NCBI GenBank assembly: GCA_024401365.1 | Contig: JAKSLE010000013.1 | Coordinates: 1-64,000, forward strand | DNA: 64,000 nt | DNA from: Bacteroidales bacterium | GTDB taxonomy: Bacteria; Bacteroidota; Bacteroidia; Bacteroidales; Marinilabiliaceae | Direction of reading: 5' to 3' | Shown: in pieces, positions 24,893 through 33,574 of the stretch | Numbering within the stretch: the stretch's first letter is position 1 | Layout of the letters: the number at the start of each line of letters is the position of its first letter | Translations under genes and position numbers: made by a program | The notes under the pieces: model-generated | What the model was told of the DNA's origin: nothing | Databases searched by the model: none | What the model saw: only the letters and a program-made list of their open reading frames with translations

Positions 24893-27800
24893 TTAACGAC
24901 CTGGAGGAGGTCCCATCAACATAGGTCTTCCACCTCCGTTACGGCCACCCCTGCCGCCGCCCATTGCACCGAATGGGTTTGCTGGGATATCACCGATAGT
25001 CTTGAACTTGTATGTGAACGTCAACATAGCATACTGCTTAAGTACGTCTGTTGTCGTTGTCGATACCGACATTGAGCTTACACTCTCTGAAACACTCTTT
25101 GTGTTGTCCAAAAGGTCATTAACTCTCAATCTCAACTCGCCGCGGCGATCCTTGAAGAACTTAAAGCCAATTGACGCATTCCACAAAAGGTAGTTATCAT
25201 CATAATCCTTACCACGACCATTAGAGTACTGATGCGAGATATGGTTAGAGAATACTAAGCGTGTGAACCACAAGCATGTGATGTCGGCGCCGAGCGAATG
25301 GGTGTACACCTCAGAATCCTTGCTGTTAGGTGTTGTTGAATGCTGCTGGTTGTAACCGCCGTTGTAGCTGATTGTAAAGTCGATATTCTCTGAGATGTTC
25401 GATGCCAATGTTGTACCGAAGGTAAACATCTTATTGGTTGTCTCTACCTTAAGACCGTTGTACATCGATGGCGTCTTGCTGTAATTCATGCCAAGAGACA
25501 AGTTACCTGTACTCTTCAAGAGTGTAATAGGTGTTGTCAATGTGACATTGAGTCGGCCAGTGAAGTATCCATCCATATTGATTGGACGAGACAATGATGT
25601 ATTGATTGGCACTACGATTGTCTTTTGTATAAGTTGACCATTATCATCACTAACGTAACCCTCAACAGTTGTCTTTTCGTTCTCGTTCAATGTGATAGAT
25701 CTTGTAATGTAATCGTTAGCAAAGTTGAAGCCTGCCATGAAGAAGATACCGCGAGATGTCTTCTGATTGTTCTTTGCCATAAAGAGGTTGAAGTTATGGC
25801 TGAACTGCTGGTTCAAATCTTTGTTACCTGTTGAGTATGACATAAGGTTGCTTACGTCAACTACCTCCTGCAACTGATCGATGCTAGGTGCCGATGTGCT
25901 TGTACGGTAATCGAGACGTGCATTCATCTGCATACCGTTCTGCAAGCTGATACGTACCGAAGGCAAGATACTGTTGTAAGATGTAGAAGTCTTCAATGCG
26001 TATGGATACTCCTGATCGGTCTCCAAGATAGCTTTCTGGAAATCCAAGCCTATAGTAGCGTTGAACTGAACCTTTGTCTGGTTCTCTCTAACCTCACCAC
26101 CATACTCTATCATCTCTGTCTTAGTCTTGGTAGCAAAGATATTCCAACCGAGACCACCTCTGTGCTGTGTATATGTACTCTCTTTCTTGTTTGAGAGTGT
26201 TTTAGACAGCTCGTAGTTGTTGAAGATTGCATTTGCGCTTGTCACAGGGATTGTATCAGCCATTACCTGACGGTCTGAATTGCTGAGACGGACACTTGGA
26301 CTATAGTTGATCTGCAAAGCATTGTTATCGCCAAATGGCTCTGTATACATCAACGAAGCATTGAATGAATTGTTCTTCGACTCATTATCTGTCAAGTTTG
26401 AAGTCTTCATGTTGAACAAATTCGTCTTGTCACGATACTCATTCGACATCTTTGAAGTGTTATCCGACTCATTCATTGAGATAGAGAAACCACCTCGTAC
26501 CGACAATGTTCGTCTAGGCAGGCTGAACTTGTGACGCCACATAGCATTACCCGATCCAGATACGCCGCTTGACTCGCCGTCAGACTCCTGAACGCGATAC
26601 TGCCATGATGGGACAGAGAGCATATCTTCGATTGTCTTGGCATAACGTGTATCATTGAGGCTGAGTGAATTTGACTTGCTGCTCTGCCATGTGAAACGTG
26701 GAGTAATGATGATGCTGTTGTTCTCATCTATTGTCCAGTTCAAACGAAGTGTAGCACGGTTGTTCAAGCTTCTTGAAGTACCATCGCTTGATGCCAACTC
26801 GAAGTGTGTAGTATCTACACCTTGTTTTGCATAATATTCTGTCTCAGACTCTGAATCAGATACATTCTTGCGGTTGTCGTAGCTGTAGCTGAATTCCAAC
26901 TTCAACTTATTCTCCTTCTCATAGCTATAGTTGACACCTATACTACCTGTTCTGTTCTTGCCGCCGTTGGAGTTCCAACCGCCGCCGCCCATCATCATCA
27001 TGCCGCCCATGCCGCCGCCCATGCCGCCACGACCACCGCCGCTGTTTGACATCATGCCCGACATATCTTCGAATGAGAAGCTTTGCTGGTTAACATTGTT
27101 CAACATACCAATGAGCGAGAATCTGTGGTCGCCCTTGAAGTAGTTCATGTTACCGCCCAACTCATAACGGTCATTTGTACCGTAACCTGCATATACGCGA
27201 CCAAAACGACCTGACTTAACACCCATCTTGGTCAAAATATTGATAGTTCTCTCGTCATTGCCATCAGCAAAGCCTGTAAACTCTGCCTGATCGCTCTGCT
27301 TGTCGAACACCTCAATCTTCGATACCATATCAGCAGAAATGGTTCTCAATGCTGTCATTGGATCATCGCCAAAGAACTCCTTACCGTCAACAAGTACTCT
27401 CTTTACTGTCTCACCACCATTCTTTACCTGACCGCCTTCTACTTGCATACCAGGCATCTTCTTGATAAGGTCCTCTGTGGTAGCGTCGGGATTAACCTTG
27501 AACGCATCAGCATTGAATATTGTTGTATCACCTCTCTGCTCTTGTCTTTGAAGAACGCCAGTTACCTTGACCTCATCGATCTTCTTATCTTCGGTCTTCA
27601 ATCGGATAGTGCCCAACTTAACGTCTTCACCATTGACCTCTATAGTCTTCTCATAACTCGTGTAACCAACGTAAGCGATCTTTACTACCCACTTACCATT
27701 GTCGACCTTAATGGAGAAATTACCATCAAGATCTGTACTCGTTCCGATGGTCTTACCACCTTCTGCTGGAGTGAATGTTGCTTGTGCTCCAGGCAATCCC

Positions 27801-27904
27801 TGATTATCGGCCCTGTCTAAAACTGTACCCGAAACACGGCCCTGAGCAAGTGCCCCGAGAGTAACAGTCATCAATGCGATAATAAATAAAACTATTCTGT
27901 ACAT
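24893..27904 (-). CDS. TonB-dependent receptor-like outer-membrane protein with Gly/Met-rich loop
   Basis: The protein has 1003 residues with a signal peptide (VLFIIALMTVTLGALAQG). A carboxypeptidase-regulatory-like domain spans about 22-110 (VSGTVLDRADNQGLPGAQATF, STDLDGNFSI). The plug-like region follows (VKVTGVLQRQEQRGDTTIFNAD, LIKKMPGMQVEGGQVKNGG, VLVDGKEFFGDDP), then a long outer-membrane barrel of the OMP_b-brl_3 type. No SusD partner is adjacent, so it is not a SusC. A Gly/Met-rich insert (about 282-315, GGGMGGMMMMGGGG) and a Gly/Arg/Pro-rich C terminus are unusual. The ligand is unknown; metal or peptide uptake are possible. Confidence 0.88.
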   Translation of the reverse strand: MYRIVLFIIALMTVTLGALAQGRVSGTVLDRADNQGLPGAQATFTPAEGGKTIGTSTDLDGNFSIKVDNGKWVVKIAYVGYTSYEKTIEVNGEDVKLGTIRLKTEDKKIDEVKVTGVLQRQEQRGDTTIFNADAFKVNPDATTEDLIKKMPGMQVEGGQVKNGGETVKRVLVDGKEFFGDDPMTALRTISADMVSKIEVFDKQSDQAEFTGFADGNDERTINILTKMGVKSGRFGRVYAGYGTNDRYELGGNMNYFKGDHRFSLIGMLNNVNQQSFSFEDMSGMMSNSGGGRGGMGGGMGGMMMMGGGGWNSNGGKNRTGSIGVNYSYEKENKLKLEFSYSYDNRKNVSDSESETEYYAKQGVDTTHFELASSDGTSRSLNNRATLRLNWTIDENNSIIITPRFTWQSSKSNSLSLNDTRYAKTIEDMLSVPSWQYRVQESDGESSGVSGSGNAMWRHKFSLPRRTLSVRGGFSISMNESDNTSKMSNEYRDKTNLFNMKTSNLTDNESKNNSFNASLMYTEPFGDNNALQINYSPSVRLSNSDRQVMADTIPVTSANAIFNNYELSKTLSNKKESTYTQHRGGLGWNIFATKTKTEMIEYGGEVRENQTKVQFNATIGLDFQKAILETDQEYPYALKTSTSYNSILPSVRISLQNGMQMNARLDYRTSTSAPSIDQLQEVVDVSNLMSYSTGNKDLNQQFSHNFNLFMAKNNQKTSRGIFFMAGFNFANDYITRSITLNENEKTTVEGYVSDDNGQLIQKTIVVPINTSLSRPINMDGYFTGRLNVTLTTPITLLKSTGNLSLGMNYSKTPSMYNGLKVETTNKMFTFGTTLASNISENIDFTISYNGGYNQQHSTTPNSKDSEVYTHSLGADITCLWFTRLVFSNHISHQYSNGRGKDYDDNYLLWNASIGFKFFKDRRGELRLRVNDLLDNTKSVSESVSSMSVSTTTTDVLKQYAMLTFTYKFKTIGDIPANPFGAMGGGRGGRNGGGRPMLMGPPPGR

Positions 27905-27993
27905 AATGCCTACTGCTATTAATACTCAATAAATCATTTGTCTAGTATCGGACTTCGAAGTGGCCACCTTCTCTGTCGTCATATTTCTGAATG

Positions 27994-28001
27994 CAAATAT
28001 A
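27994..28001 (-). promoter_or_regulatory. -7 promoter element of the TonB-dependent receptor gene
   Basis: The minus strand reads TATATTTG followed by C, matching TAnnTTTG, with a 5' leader of about 85 bases before the ATG at 27904. Confidence 0.5.
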
Positions 28002-28094
28002 GAATACAAATAATTTTCAAAAAAACAATATCTACAAACTCCCCCCAATTATCGACAAACACCCTATACTTCATTTTTCCATCCCTCTAGACAC

Positions 28095-28139
28095 CAATTA
28101 AACCGCCCGAAATATCGACGAATCCGATACTCCGGGCGG
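28095..28139 (-). terminator. Probable terminator of the T9SS cargo operon
   Basis: CCGCCCG (28103-28109) and CGGGCGG (28133-28139) form a GC-rich stem with a 23-base loop. On the minus strand it is followed by TTTAATT, a weak U tract. It lies 35 bases past the last gene of the operon. Confidence 0.5.
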
Positions 28140-28173
28140 CATTGCCATCGCCAGGGACCTTACTTGCCCCGAC

Positions 28174-29166
28174 TTATTTCTTTACAGGCTGCTTCTTCGA
28201 AGGCTTGGCTGTAATATTATACTTGTACTTTGGTACACCACCAATAGGTACTGAGTAGAATGGCATCAACTCACCATACTGGTTCTCTAGGTAGAATACT
28301 ACATTGTTATTCTTCTTAGGCTTAGCCTTAGACTTGATCATCTGAATATCCCACGATGTGCTTCTCTCCTCTTCGTCTACCTTAAGGGTGCTGGTTGTCC
28401 ACTCATCATCGCCCGACACCTTCATAGGTATACCGTTCTTCGATACAGAGATAACACGTATCATACCATCTGAATCCCAGTCAAAGTTCGACTGCTTGAT
28501 GGAAAGAACTGTCTTGTCGATAAATGGATAGATGTGACTTACCTGCTCTGCTGTGTCGTAGAGTCGGAACTTATACTTGAAGTAGAAGGCAAACGCACCC
28601 TCAACATTCATGTTGTCGTCTTTCTTGCTTGTGAGGTAGAAACGGTACATGTTACCATCATCTCCGGCCAAACCTTCAACAACCATCTTGAAGATTCTGC
28701 CACCATACTCTGGCAACAACTCGCCTTCCGATGGGTTGAATGGACCGAATGTATACCACTTACCATCATAGGTAGGATCTACTCCGAATACCTTCTGTGC
28801 CAACTGTGTGCCCGAATCGTAGTCACCCTTCTCATTCACACGCTGTGCATCTTTGTTGCTGCACGCACCTGTACCACCATATACAGCAAAACGTGTCTTG
28901 GTATCCCAAGCTCCATTCTGCTCATCGTTGGCACCGCCACAGTCAGGGTCAAACACCCTGATGAAAATAGGCTTGTTATGATCTTGTGGGACAGCAAAGA
29001 AAATAATCTGTACATTATTATCATCACCCCACGACGTTCCAGTCTTGTTGCCAAACGTCATCAAGAATGGAATATTCTCATCTGTACCTGGCACCGGCTG
29101 AGCCTTAGCCACAACACCCACCAATAGGGCTAGTACAACTCCTCCAATAAATCTTATAATCTTCAT
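28174..29166 (-). CDS. Exported protein of unknown function, last gene of T9SS cargo operon
   Basis: The protein has 330 residues and a signal peptide (FIGGVVLALLVGVVAKAQ). I do not recognise a family. The mature part is rich in beta-type segments, with a Gly/Asp/Asn-rich patch (DPDCGGANDEQNG, two Cys at about 85 and 109 that could pair). It ends in a basic Lys/Pro-rich tail (KPSKKQPVKK). The start is set at 29166 because a signal peptide begins there and an AAAGAGG ribosome-binding sequence precedes it. It is the fourth gene behind a type B cargo protein, a PorP/SprF protein and a PD40/PKD protein, so a role in the same surface complex is inferred. Confidence 0.7.
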   Translation of the reverse strand: MKIIRFIGGVVLALLVGVVAKAQPVPGTDENIPFLMTFGNKTGTSWGDDNNVQIIFFAVPQDHNKPIFIRVFDPDCGGANDEQNGAWDTKTRFAVYGGTGACSNKDAQRVNEKGDYDSGTQLAQKVFGVDPTYDGKWYTFGPFNPSEGELLPEYGGRIFKMVVEGLAGDDGNMYRFYLTSKKDDNMNVEGAFAFYFKYKFRLYDTAEQVSHIYPFIDKTVLSIKQSNFDWDSDGMIRVISVSKNGIPMKVSGDDEWTTSTLKVDEEERSTSWDIQMIKSKAKPKKNNNVVFYLENQYGELMPFYSVPIGGVPKYKYNITAKPSKKQPVKK

Positions 29167-29233
29167 CCTCTTTAGTTTTTCTATATGAACGAGCAAATTG
29201 TATGCCAATTTTCTCTCTATTACGAAAATAGTG

Positions 29234-30637
29234 TTACTTTGTTCGGCCTGTCGTCGCTTCTTCTACCTCGACATTGATGTACGTAGCTATGGATTGCGAC
29301 GAATCTGTATCAGATATCGTACCGCACAATATCCTGTAAGTACCGGCCTTGTCGAATGTAACCTGAACCTTCTTTCCTTTCATTCGCGTGCCTTCTCCCA
29401 GCTCCCAGTAATAGGCTTTTGGCTTGAACGACTTAATGCCCGACGCATCTACGTCGAAGGTCACTTTCTTGCCAACAGTGATATTCTCGGGTGCCTTGAT
29501 GTCCAACTGCTCTATCTTTTCTATGTCAACTTCGTACTCAGCAATATTGAACATCTCGTCTTTGGATACTTTGTCAATAACGCTCAACTTAACGTCATAC
29601 TCTCCTACTCCTGGGAAACAGTGGTCGACCTCTATACCCATCTCTGTACCACCGTCCGAGAATGTCCACTTGAAGTCGAATTCACTTGCATCATAGTACT
29701 GCGCACTCTCTTCTGTAAAATTGTAGCACAATACCTCTTCTTCCCATTCTGCTGCATTTGGGAACCTTGGGAAGTCAACCGTAAATGTGTAAATCCTGTC
29801 TATACCGTGACGGGTACTAGTGAGGAAACCCCACTCTTCATTCTCCGATATATAAAATCCATAATCTTCCGCACCGGAGTTGACCTCGTACCTGATAGGC
29901 TCTACATAACTGTTGCCTTGCTTGTAGGTATAGTATATGTCAAGCTTCTTGCTGCCTGGCTGACCATTCGAAGCAAAGAATATCTTGCCCGACTTATGTA
30001 CAAATGGTGTTGTCTCTGCGCCTGCAGTATTCACCTTTGGTCCCATATTTACAGGTGTCCCCCATCCTGTCCTGGTCTTCTCGCAGACATAAAGGTCGCT
30101 GGAACCGTAACCATTCTTCTGGTCGGAAGCAAATACCATAAATGTGCCGTCTGGCGAAATGCTGGCATAGGCATTGTTGTTCATACCAGCATGTGGTAGC
30201 GCTACCATACCCTTCACCGCCGTCAGGTCTCTGTACGACATGACACTCAACGCCTTGCCCTTCTTTGTGTCTATGGCTACGTTGTTCTGTGTCACAAAGG
30301 CTCTACCCTTGTCGTCGAATGCTACAGCTACCTGATTGGTCTTGATATCTGCATTGGCCAATAGAGGCTCTGGCGTACCTACTGGCTGATGATTCTTTAA
30401 TGCTACCTTATATAGATGGTAAAACTCCTTGCCATCCTCATCGTTGATATAGTTGACAAGAAAACTGTTGCTTACATCGGATGCAAAGTATAGGGTCGAA
30501 TCAACTACAGTCGGATTTATTATAGATTGCCCTGGCAGAAGTTCTACAGGCTTGACCTTAACCAACTGCGCATCGACTGCTGTCTGTATAAACCCAAACA
30601 ACGCCACCCATAATATTGTATATATCGTCTTTCTCAT
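29234..30637 (-). CDS. Exported PD40 propeller and PKD-domain protein
   Basis: The protein has 467 residues with a signal peptide (TILWVALFGFIQTAVDAQ). About 40-290 holds PD40/WD40-like blades (STLYFASDVSNSF, ASISPDGTFMVFASDQKNGYGSSDLYV, GKIFFASNGQPGSKKLDIYY). Two PKD-like modules follow at about 300-460 (FKWTFSDGGTEMGIEVDHCFPGVGEYDVKLSV, YYWELGEGTRMKGKKVQVTFDKAGTYRI). Together with PorP/SprF and a type B C-terminal-domain protein it fits the accessory sets that accompany T9SS or gliding adhesins. It is probably periplasmic or on the outer membrane. The gap to the upstream PorP gene is 11 bases, so the two are co-transcribed. Confidence 0.8.
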   Translation of the reverse strand: MRKTIYTILWVALFGFIQTAVDAQLVKVKPVELLPGQSIINPTVVDSTLYFASDVSNSFLVNYINDEDGKEFYHLYKVALKNHQPVGTPEPLLANADIKTNQVAVAFDDKGRAFVTQNNVAIDTKKGKALSVMSYRDLTAVKGMVALPHAGMNNNAYASISPDGTFMVFASDQKNGYGSSDLYVCEKTRTGWGTPVNMGPKVNTAGAETTPFVHKSGKIFFASNGQPGSKKLDIYYTYKQGNSYVEPIRYEVNSGAEDYGFYISENEEWGFLTSTRHGIDRIYTFTVDFPRFPNAAEWEEEVLCYNFTEESAQYYDASEFDFKWTFSDGGTEMGIEVDHCFPGVGEYDVKLSVIDKVSKDEMFNIAEYEVDIEKIEQLDIKAPENITVGKKVTFDVDASGIKSFKPKAYYWELGEGTRMKGKKVQVTFDKAGTYRILCGTISDTDSSQSIATYINVEVEEATTGRTK

Positions 30638-30648
30638 CTCTTCGCTCT

Positions 30649-31623
30649 TTAAAAGAATCGTGGTCCAATATTTTTAAGCCTGTAGACAAAATCGTACGAG
30701 ATACTGATCTCGTGACTGCCCGTGTTGTATCCACTGAAGTCGCCTGTGGTCATCTCGTATGTATAGGCTATCTTCAACTGCTGAAGACTCTTTGGTCTGA
30801 ACGACATACCTCCTAACATAACGCCAGTGGTTCTGTAGCCCAACTCAAGGTATATCATCTGATCCCATCCTGGTGTCAACGTCAAGTCGGCTTGTGTTCC
30901 GTACCTCTTGCTGTATTGTACCATCGCACTTGGCTGCAACGTAAAGTAATCGCCCAACCCAAATTCATAACCAGCAGTGGCATAATATGTAGCATCTCCA
31001 GGAGCAAAGTCTATCTGCTGCTCGCTGAGCTCTTCATACTTCGATTTTACTGAGTCCCACTCTGGCTTCCTGGTGTCAAACGCACTGGATATCAGCAGCG
31101 ATTGAACACTCACACCTAAGTAGTACTTGGCTCCATACAACGCAACACCTACGCCCGCAGTAGGAGACATCTTGGTCTCGCTCTCCGCAAAGGCATCATC
31201 ACTGTCATGGTATACCTTCATCTTCGTCCAGTCGGTCTTTATCATCTTGAAGCCTGGCTGAAGCGCAAAGGAAAGCCAACTGGCAGAGCCCATACGTATT
31301 CTGTAGGCTATAGTAGCTTGAACTCCTGTAGTGGAGGTCTCTAGTATAGTCTGGTTAGCTGCCGACAGACCAATGGCCAACTTCTTGTTCCTAAGTGGCG
31401 TATGGGTAGTGAATAATATGCTCATAGGACTGCCCTCTACTCCCGTCCATTGCTTTCTCACACTGGCAAAGGCTGTCAGACCGCCTCTCGATCCTGCAAA
31501 GGCTGAGTTTATGGCAAACTGATTGTGCATGTACTGACTCATCAATACATCGTCTTGTGCCTTGGCTCCTACTACAGCCATAAGCCCCACAACCATCATT
31601 ATTATGTGTCTCATCTTCTTCAT
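30649..31623 (-). CDS. PorP/SprF family outer-membrane protein
   Basis: The protein has 324 residues with signal IIMMVVGLMAVVGAKAQ. The mature N terminus DDVLMSQYMHNQFAINSAFAG and FASVRKQWTGVEGSPMSILFTTHTPLRNKKLAIGLS are diagnostic of the PorP/SprF family (type IX secretion membrane protein). The rest is an outer-membrane barrel (LSFALQPGFKMIKTDW, YYATAGYEFGLGDYFTLQPSA). SprF-type members are needed to secrete or anchor a specific type B cargo encoded next door. The cargo gene here ends 11 bases upstream. ATG at 31623 is preferred over an earlier in-frame ATG at 31653 that would overlap the cargo gene; ATG at 31614 is also possible. Confidence 0.92.
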   Translation of the reverse strand: MKKMRHIIMMVVGLMAVVGAKAQDDVLMSQYMHNQFAINSAFAGSRGGLTAFASVRKQWTGVEGSPMSILFTTHTPLRNKKLAIGLSAANQTILETSTTGVQATIAYRIRMGSASWLSFALQPGFKMIKTDWTKMKVYHDSDDAFAESETKMSPTAGVGVALYGAKYYLGVSVQSLLISSAFDTRKPEWDSVKSKYEELSEQQIDFAPGDATYYATAGYEFGLGDYFTLQPSAMVQYSKRYGTQADLTLTPGWDQMIYLELGYRTTGVMLGGMSFRPKSLQQLKIAYTYEMTTGDFSGYNTGSHEISISYDFVYRLKNIGPRFF

Positions 31624-31634
31624 CTCCTTCCCTC

Positions 31635-33212
31635 CTATTTCTTCTTTGTCCATGGATTACGCTTGATCGCTAATACTTGCTTGTAGGTCTCTCCGGCCGA
31701 CTTGAGCACGTATACATAGTGACCGTCTTCCAGATCTTCTGCCTTCCAGTCGTTCCTGTAGTTCAACTTCTCATATACCAACTGTCCCTTCATGTCAAAC
31801 ACATACAACTCGTTGTCTGGATATATGCCTTCAATAATCAATGCATCATTCTTGCCATCACCATTTGGACTCATCGCCGTAGGCAAGTAGAACTTGACTG
31901 TAGGCTTGACGTGCAGTTTCAACTTCACAGCACACTCTTGACCCTCTAGGTTGGTCTCCGTATAGTCAAGCACAAATGGAACATTCACCGTTGATGTGAC
32001 ACTGCTGCAACTTCTCCTCCTAGAGCCGTCAAACATAACGTCATAGAGTCTGTCAAAGTCTTTCGAAACATTGTCTATCTTCCACTGTGCCTCATTGCCT
32101 TCTGTATAGTTGTCTACACAAATAGTGTGATACCTCTTCTCTCGCGATACCTCTATATATACTGTGTCGGTTGGGAACACCGGTTTAGGCGTTCTGTCCG
32201 ATACAACTATCTCTCCCGATACGTCCTTTGGATTACTGTGACAGCCATTGGCATCCCTGATGAACGATATGCCAACCACAGCGGCTTTTGGTTGATAAAC
32301 ATCAATCTCCGACTCACCGTTGCCTAACCCTCTGGTCACACTGCCATTGGTCAATACCACATCAAATGGAGCATAGTCACCATCTATCGTAGCATTAGCC
32401 GTGAATGTAGCAGCTGGATCGTCATACAACGTACATACCCTTACCTCTTCTGGACTGCCGTTCTCATCTATCTTCTCTACTATACCCGTAGCCGTAGAGA
32501 ACATATTGACCGGCATCGATAATGGCTTGCTGGCACACTCTGGACCTCGACTTTGTATCAATTGCACCGATAAAATAGCCGGATTATTGCTCTTAAGATA
32601 GGTCTTGTTGCCCTCAGACTCATTCCTCAACATCGGAACATTCGAAGTTACCGACCAGTCATATCTGTCACCTTCAACATATTCTGCTATCAGTACCGTA
32701 TCCAATGAGCACAACCTGCCAGCAGCACCCATCCTGTCACATAGCAACTTAGGCTGTGGATATGCATAAACGTCCATCCTCAGTGTGTCTGTCTTGTCAT
32801 TGTAATAGAAAATATTGCCCATATCACTGCCATCTCCTTGACCAATGAATACACGCGACAATACAACAGGGCATTTCCTATGCGTTCCCTCAGTAACCCT
32901 AGGAACATACTGATTAACCTCTATGATCGACTCTGGACCGTCTGGATTCTTAGGTACAGGTACAGGCTTTACCGACCATGTGCCTACGTCATTCTCACTC
33001 CACAACTGCAAGTTACATGAGTTGTCATAAGGATTGGTAACCTTAATCCTCAACCTGTACAATGAACCATTGTCACACAACTCAATGTCATGCGCAATGA
33101 ACTCGGCATACAAGTCATCTACATGCCTTGCCTGAGCCCATAGTGAACCATTACACATAAACGCACCTAGCAGAACCCCTACCAGATACTTACTAAATCT
33201 AAATATTTTCAT
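31635..33212 (-). CDS. T9SS type B (gliding-motility) C-terminal-domain cargo protein
   Basis: The protein has 525 residues with a signal peptide (KYLVGVLLGAFMCNGSLWAQ). The middle consists of beta-rich modules with paired cysteines (for example LCDRMGAAGRLCSLDT). The last about 80 residues form a CHU_C/type B sorting domain: PTAMSPNGDGKNDALIIEG, LYVFDMKGQLVYEKLNYRNDW and DGHYVYVLK. That domain directs export through the type IX secretion system. SprB-like cargo of this class depends on an SprF-type partner, which is encoded directly downstream. The start is set at 33212, where the signal peptide begins. It is first gene of a four-gene operon. Confidence 0.9.
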   Translation of the reverse strand: MKIFRFSKYLVGVLLGAFMCNGSLWAQARHVDDLYAEFIAHDIELCDNGSLYRLRIKVTNPYDNSCNLQLWSENDVGTWSVKPVPVPKNPDGPESIIEVNQYVPRVTEGTHRKCPVVLSRVFIGQGDGSDMGNIFYYNDKTDTLRMDVYAYPQPKLLCDRMGAAGRLCSLDTVLIAEYVEGDRYDWSVTSNVPMLRNESEGNKTYLKSNNPAILSVQLIQSRGPECASKPLSMPVNMFSTATGIVEKIDENGSPEEVRVCTLYDDPAATFTANATIDGDYAPFDVVLTNGSVTRGLGNGESEIDVYQPKAAVVGISFIRDANGCHSNPKDVSGEIVVSDRTPKPVFPTDTVYIEVSREKRYHTICVDNYTEGNEAQWKIDNVSKDFDRLYDVMFDGSRRRSCSSVTSTVNVPFVLDYTETNLEGQECAVKLKLHVKPTVKFYLPTAMSPNGDGKNDALIIEGIYPDNELYVFDMKGQLVYEKLNYRNDWKAEDLEDGHYVYVLKSAGETYKQVLAIKRNPWTKKK

Positions 33213-33514
33213 CACAGAAAGCTTTCTGCGTGCCGTATACGATAAAGACGACAAAAGGTTGCTTATTTTACTCTAAAAAACAGCCTTTCTACATGCATTT
33301 TTCCGCTATTCTCTCTTTTGTATGCAATTTTCACATATCCCAAACCAAACACCAACAGCAAAACCCGTCTCCTTAACACTCTCTTAACGCTCTCTTAATA
33401 CAGGCTTAATACAGACACTACAAACCTCATCAATTAAAAAAACTGCGAGCAACCTTATATTTCCCTTATATCTCTATATACCTTCCAACTGCCTTTCCTG
33501 CACCCTCACAAAAG
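33213..33514. other. Leader/promoter region of the T9SS cargo operon
   Basis: No gene is seen here. The stretch is AT-rich and pyrimidine-rich on the plus strand and contains the AAAAAACTGCGAGCAACC element at 33436-33457. That element recurs at 51384-51405. No exact TAnnTTTG was found on the minus strand. Confidence 0.5.
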
Positions 33515-33551
33515 GAAAAACGAGCATCAAGGATTACCCTCAATGCTCGTC
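33515..33551 (-). terminator. Terminator of the GH9 gene
   Basis: ACGAGCAT and ATGCTCGT form an 8-bp stem extended by weaker pairs. On the minus strand a T5 run follows (plus A run 33516-33520). It lies 24 bases past the GH9 stop. Confidence 0.85.
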
Positions 33552-33574
33552 ATATAATCTGTTGTTATCTCTCT

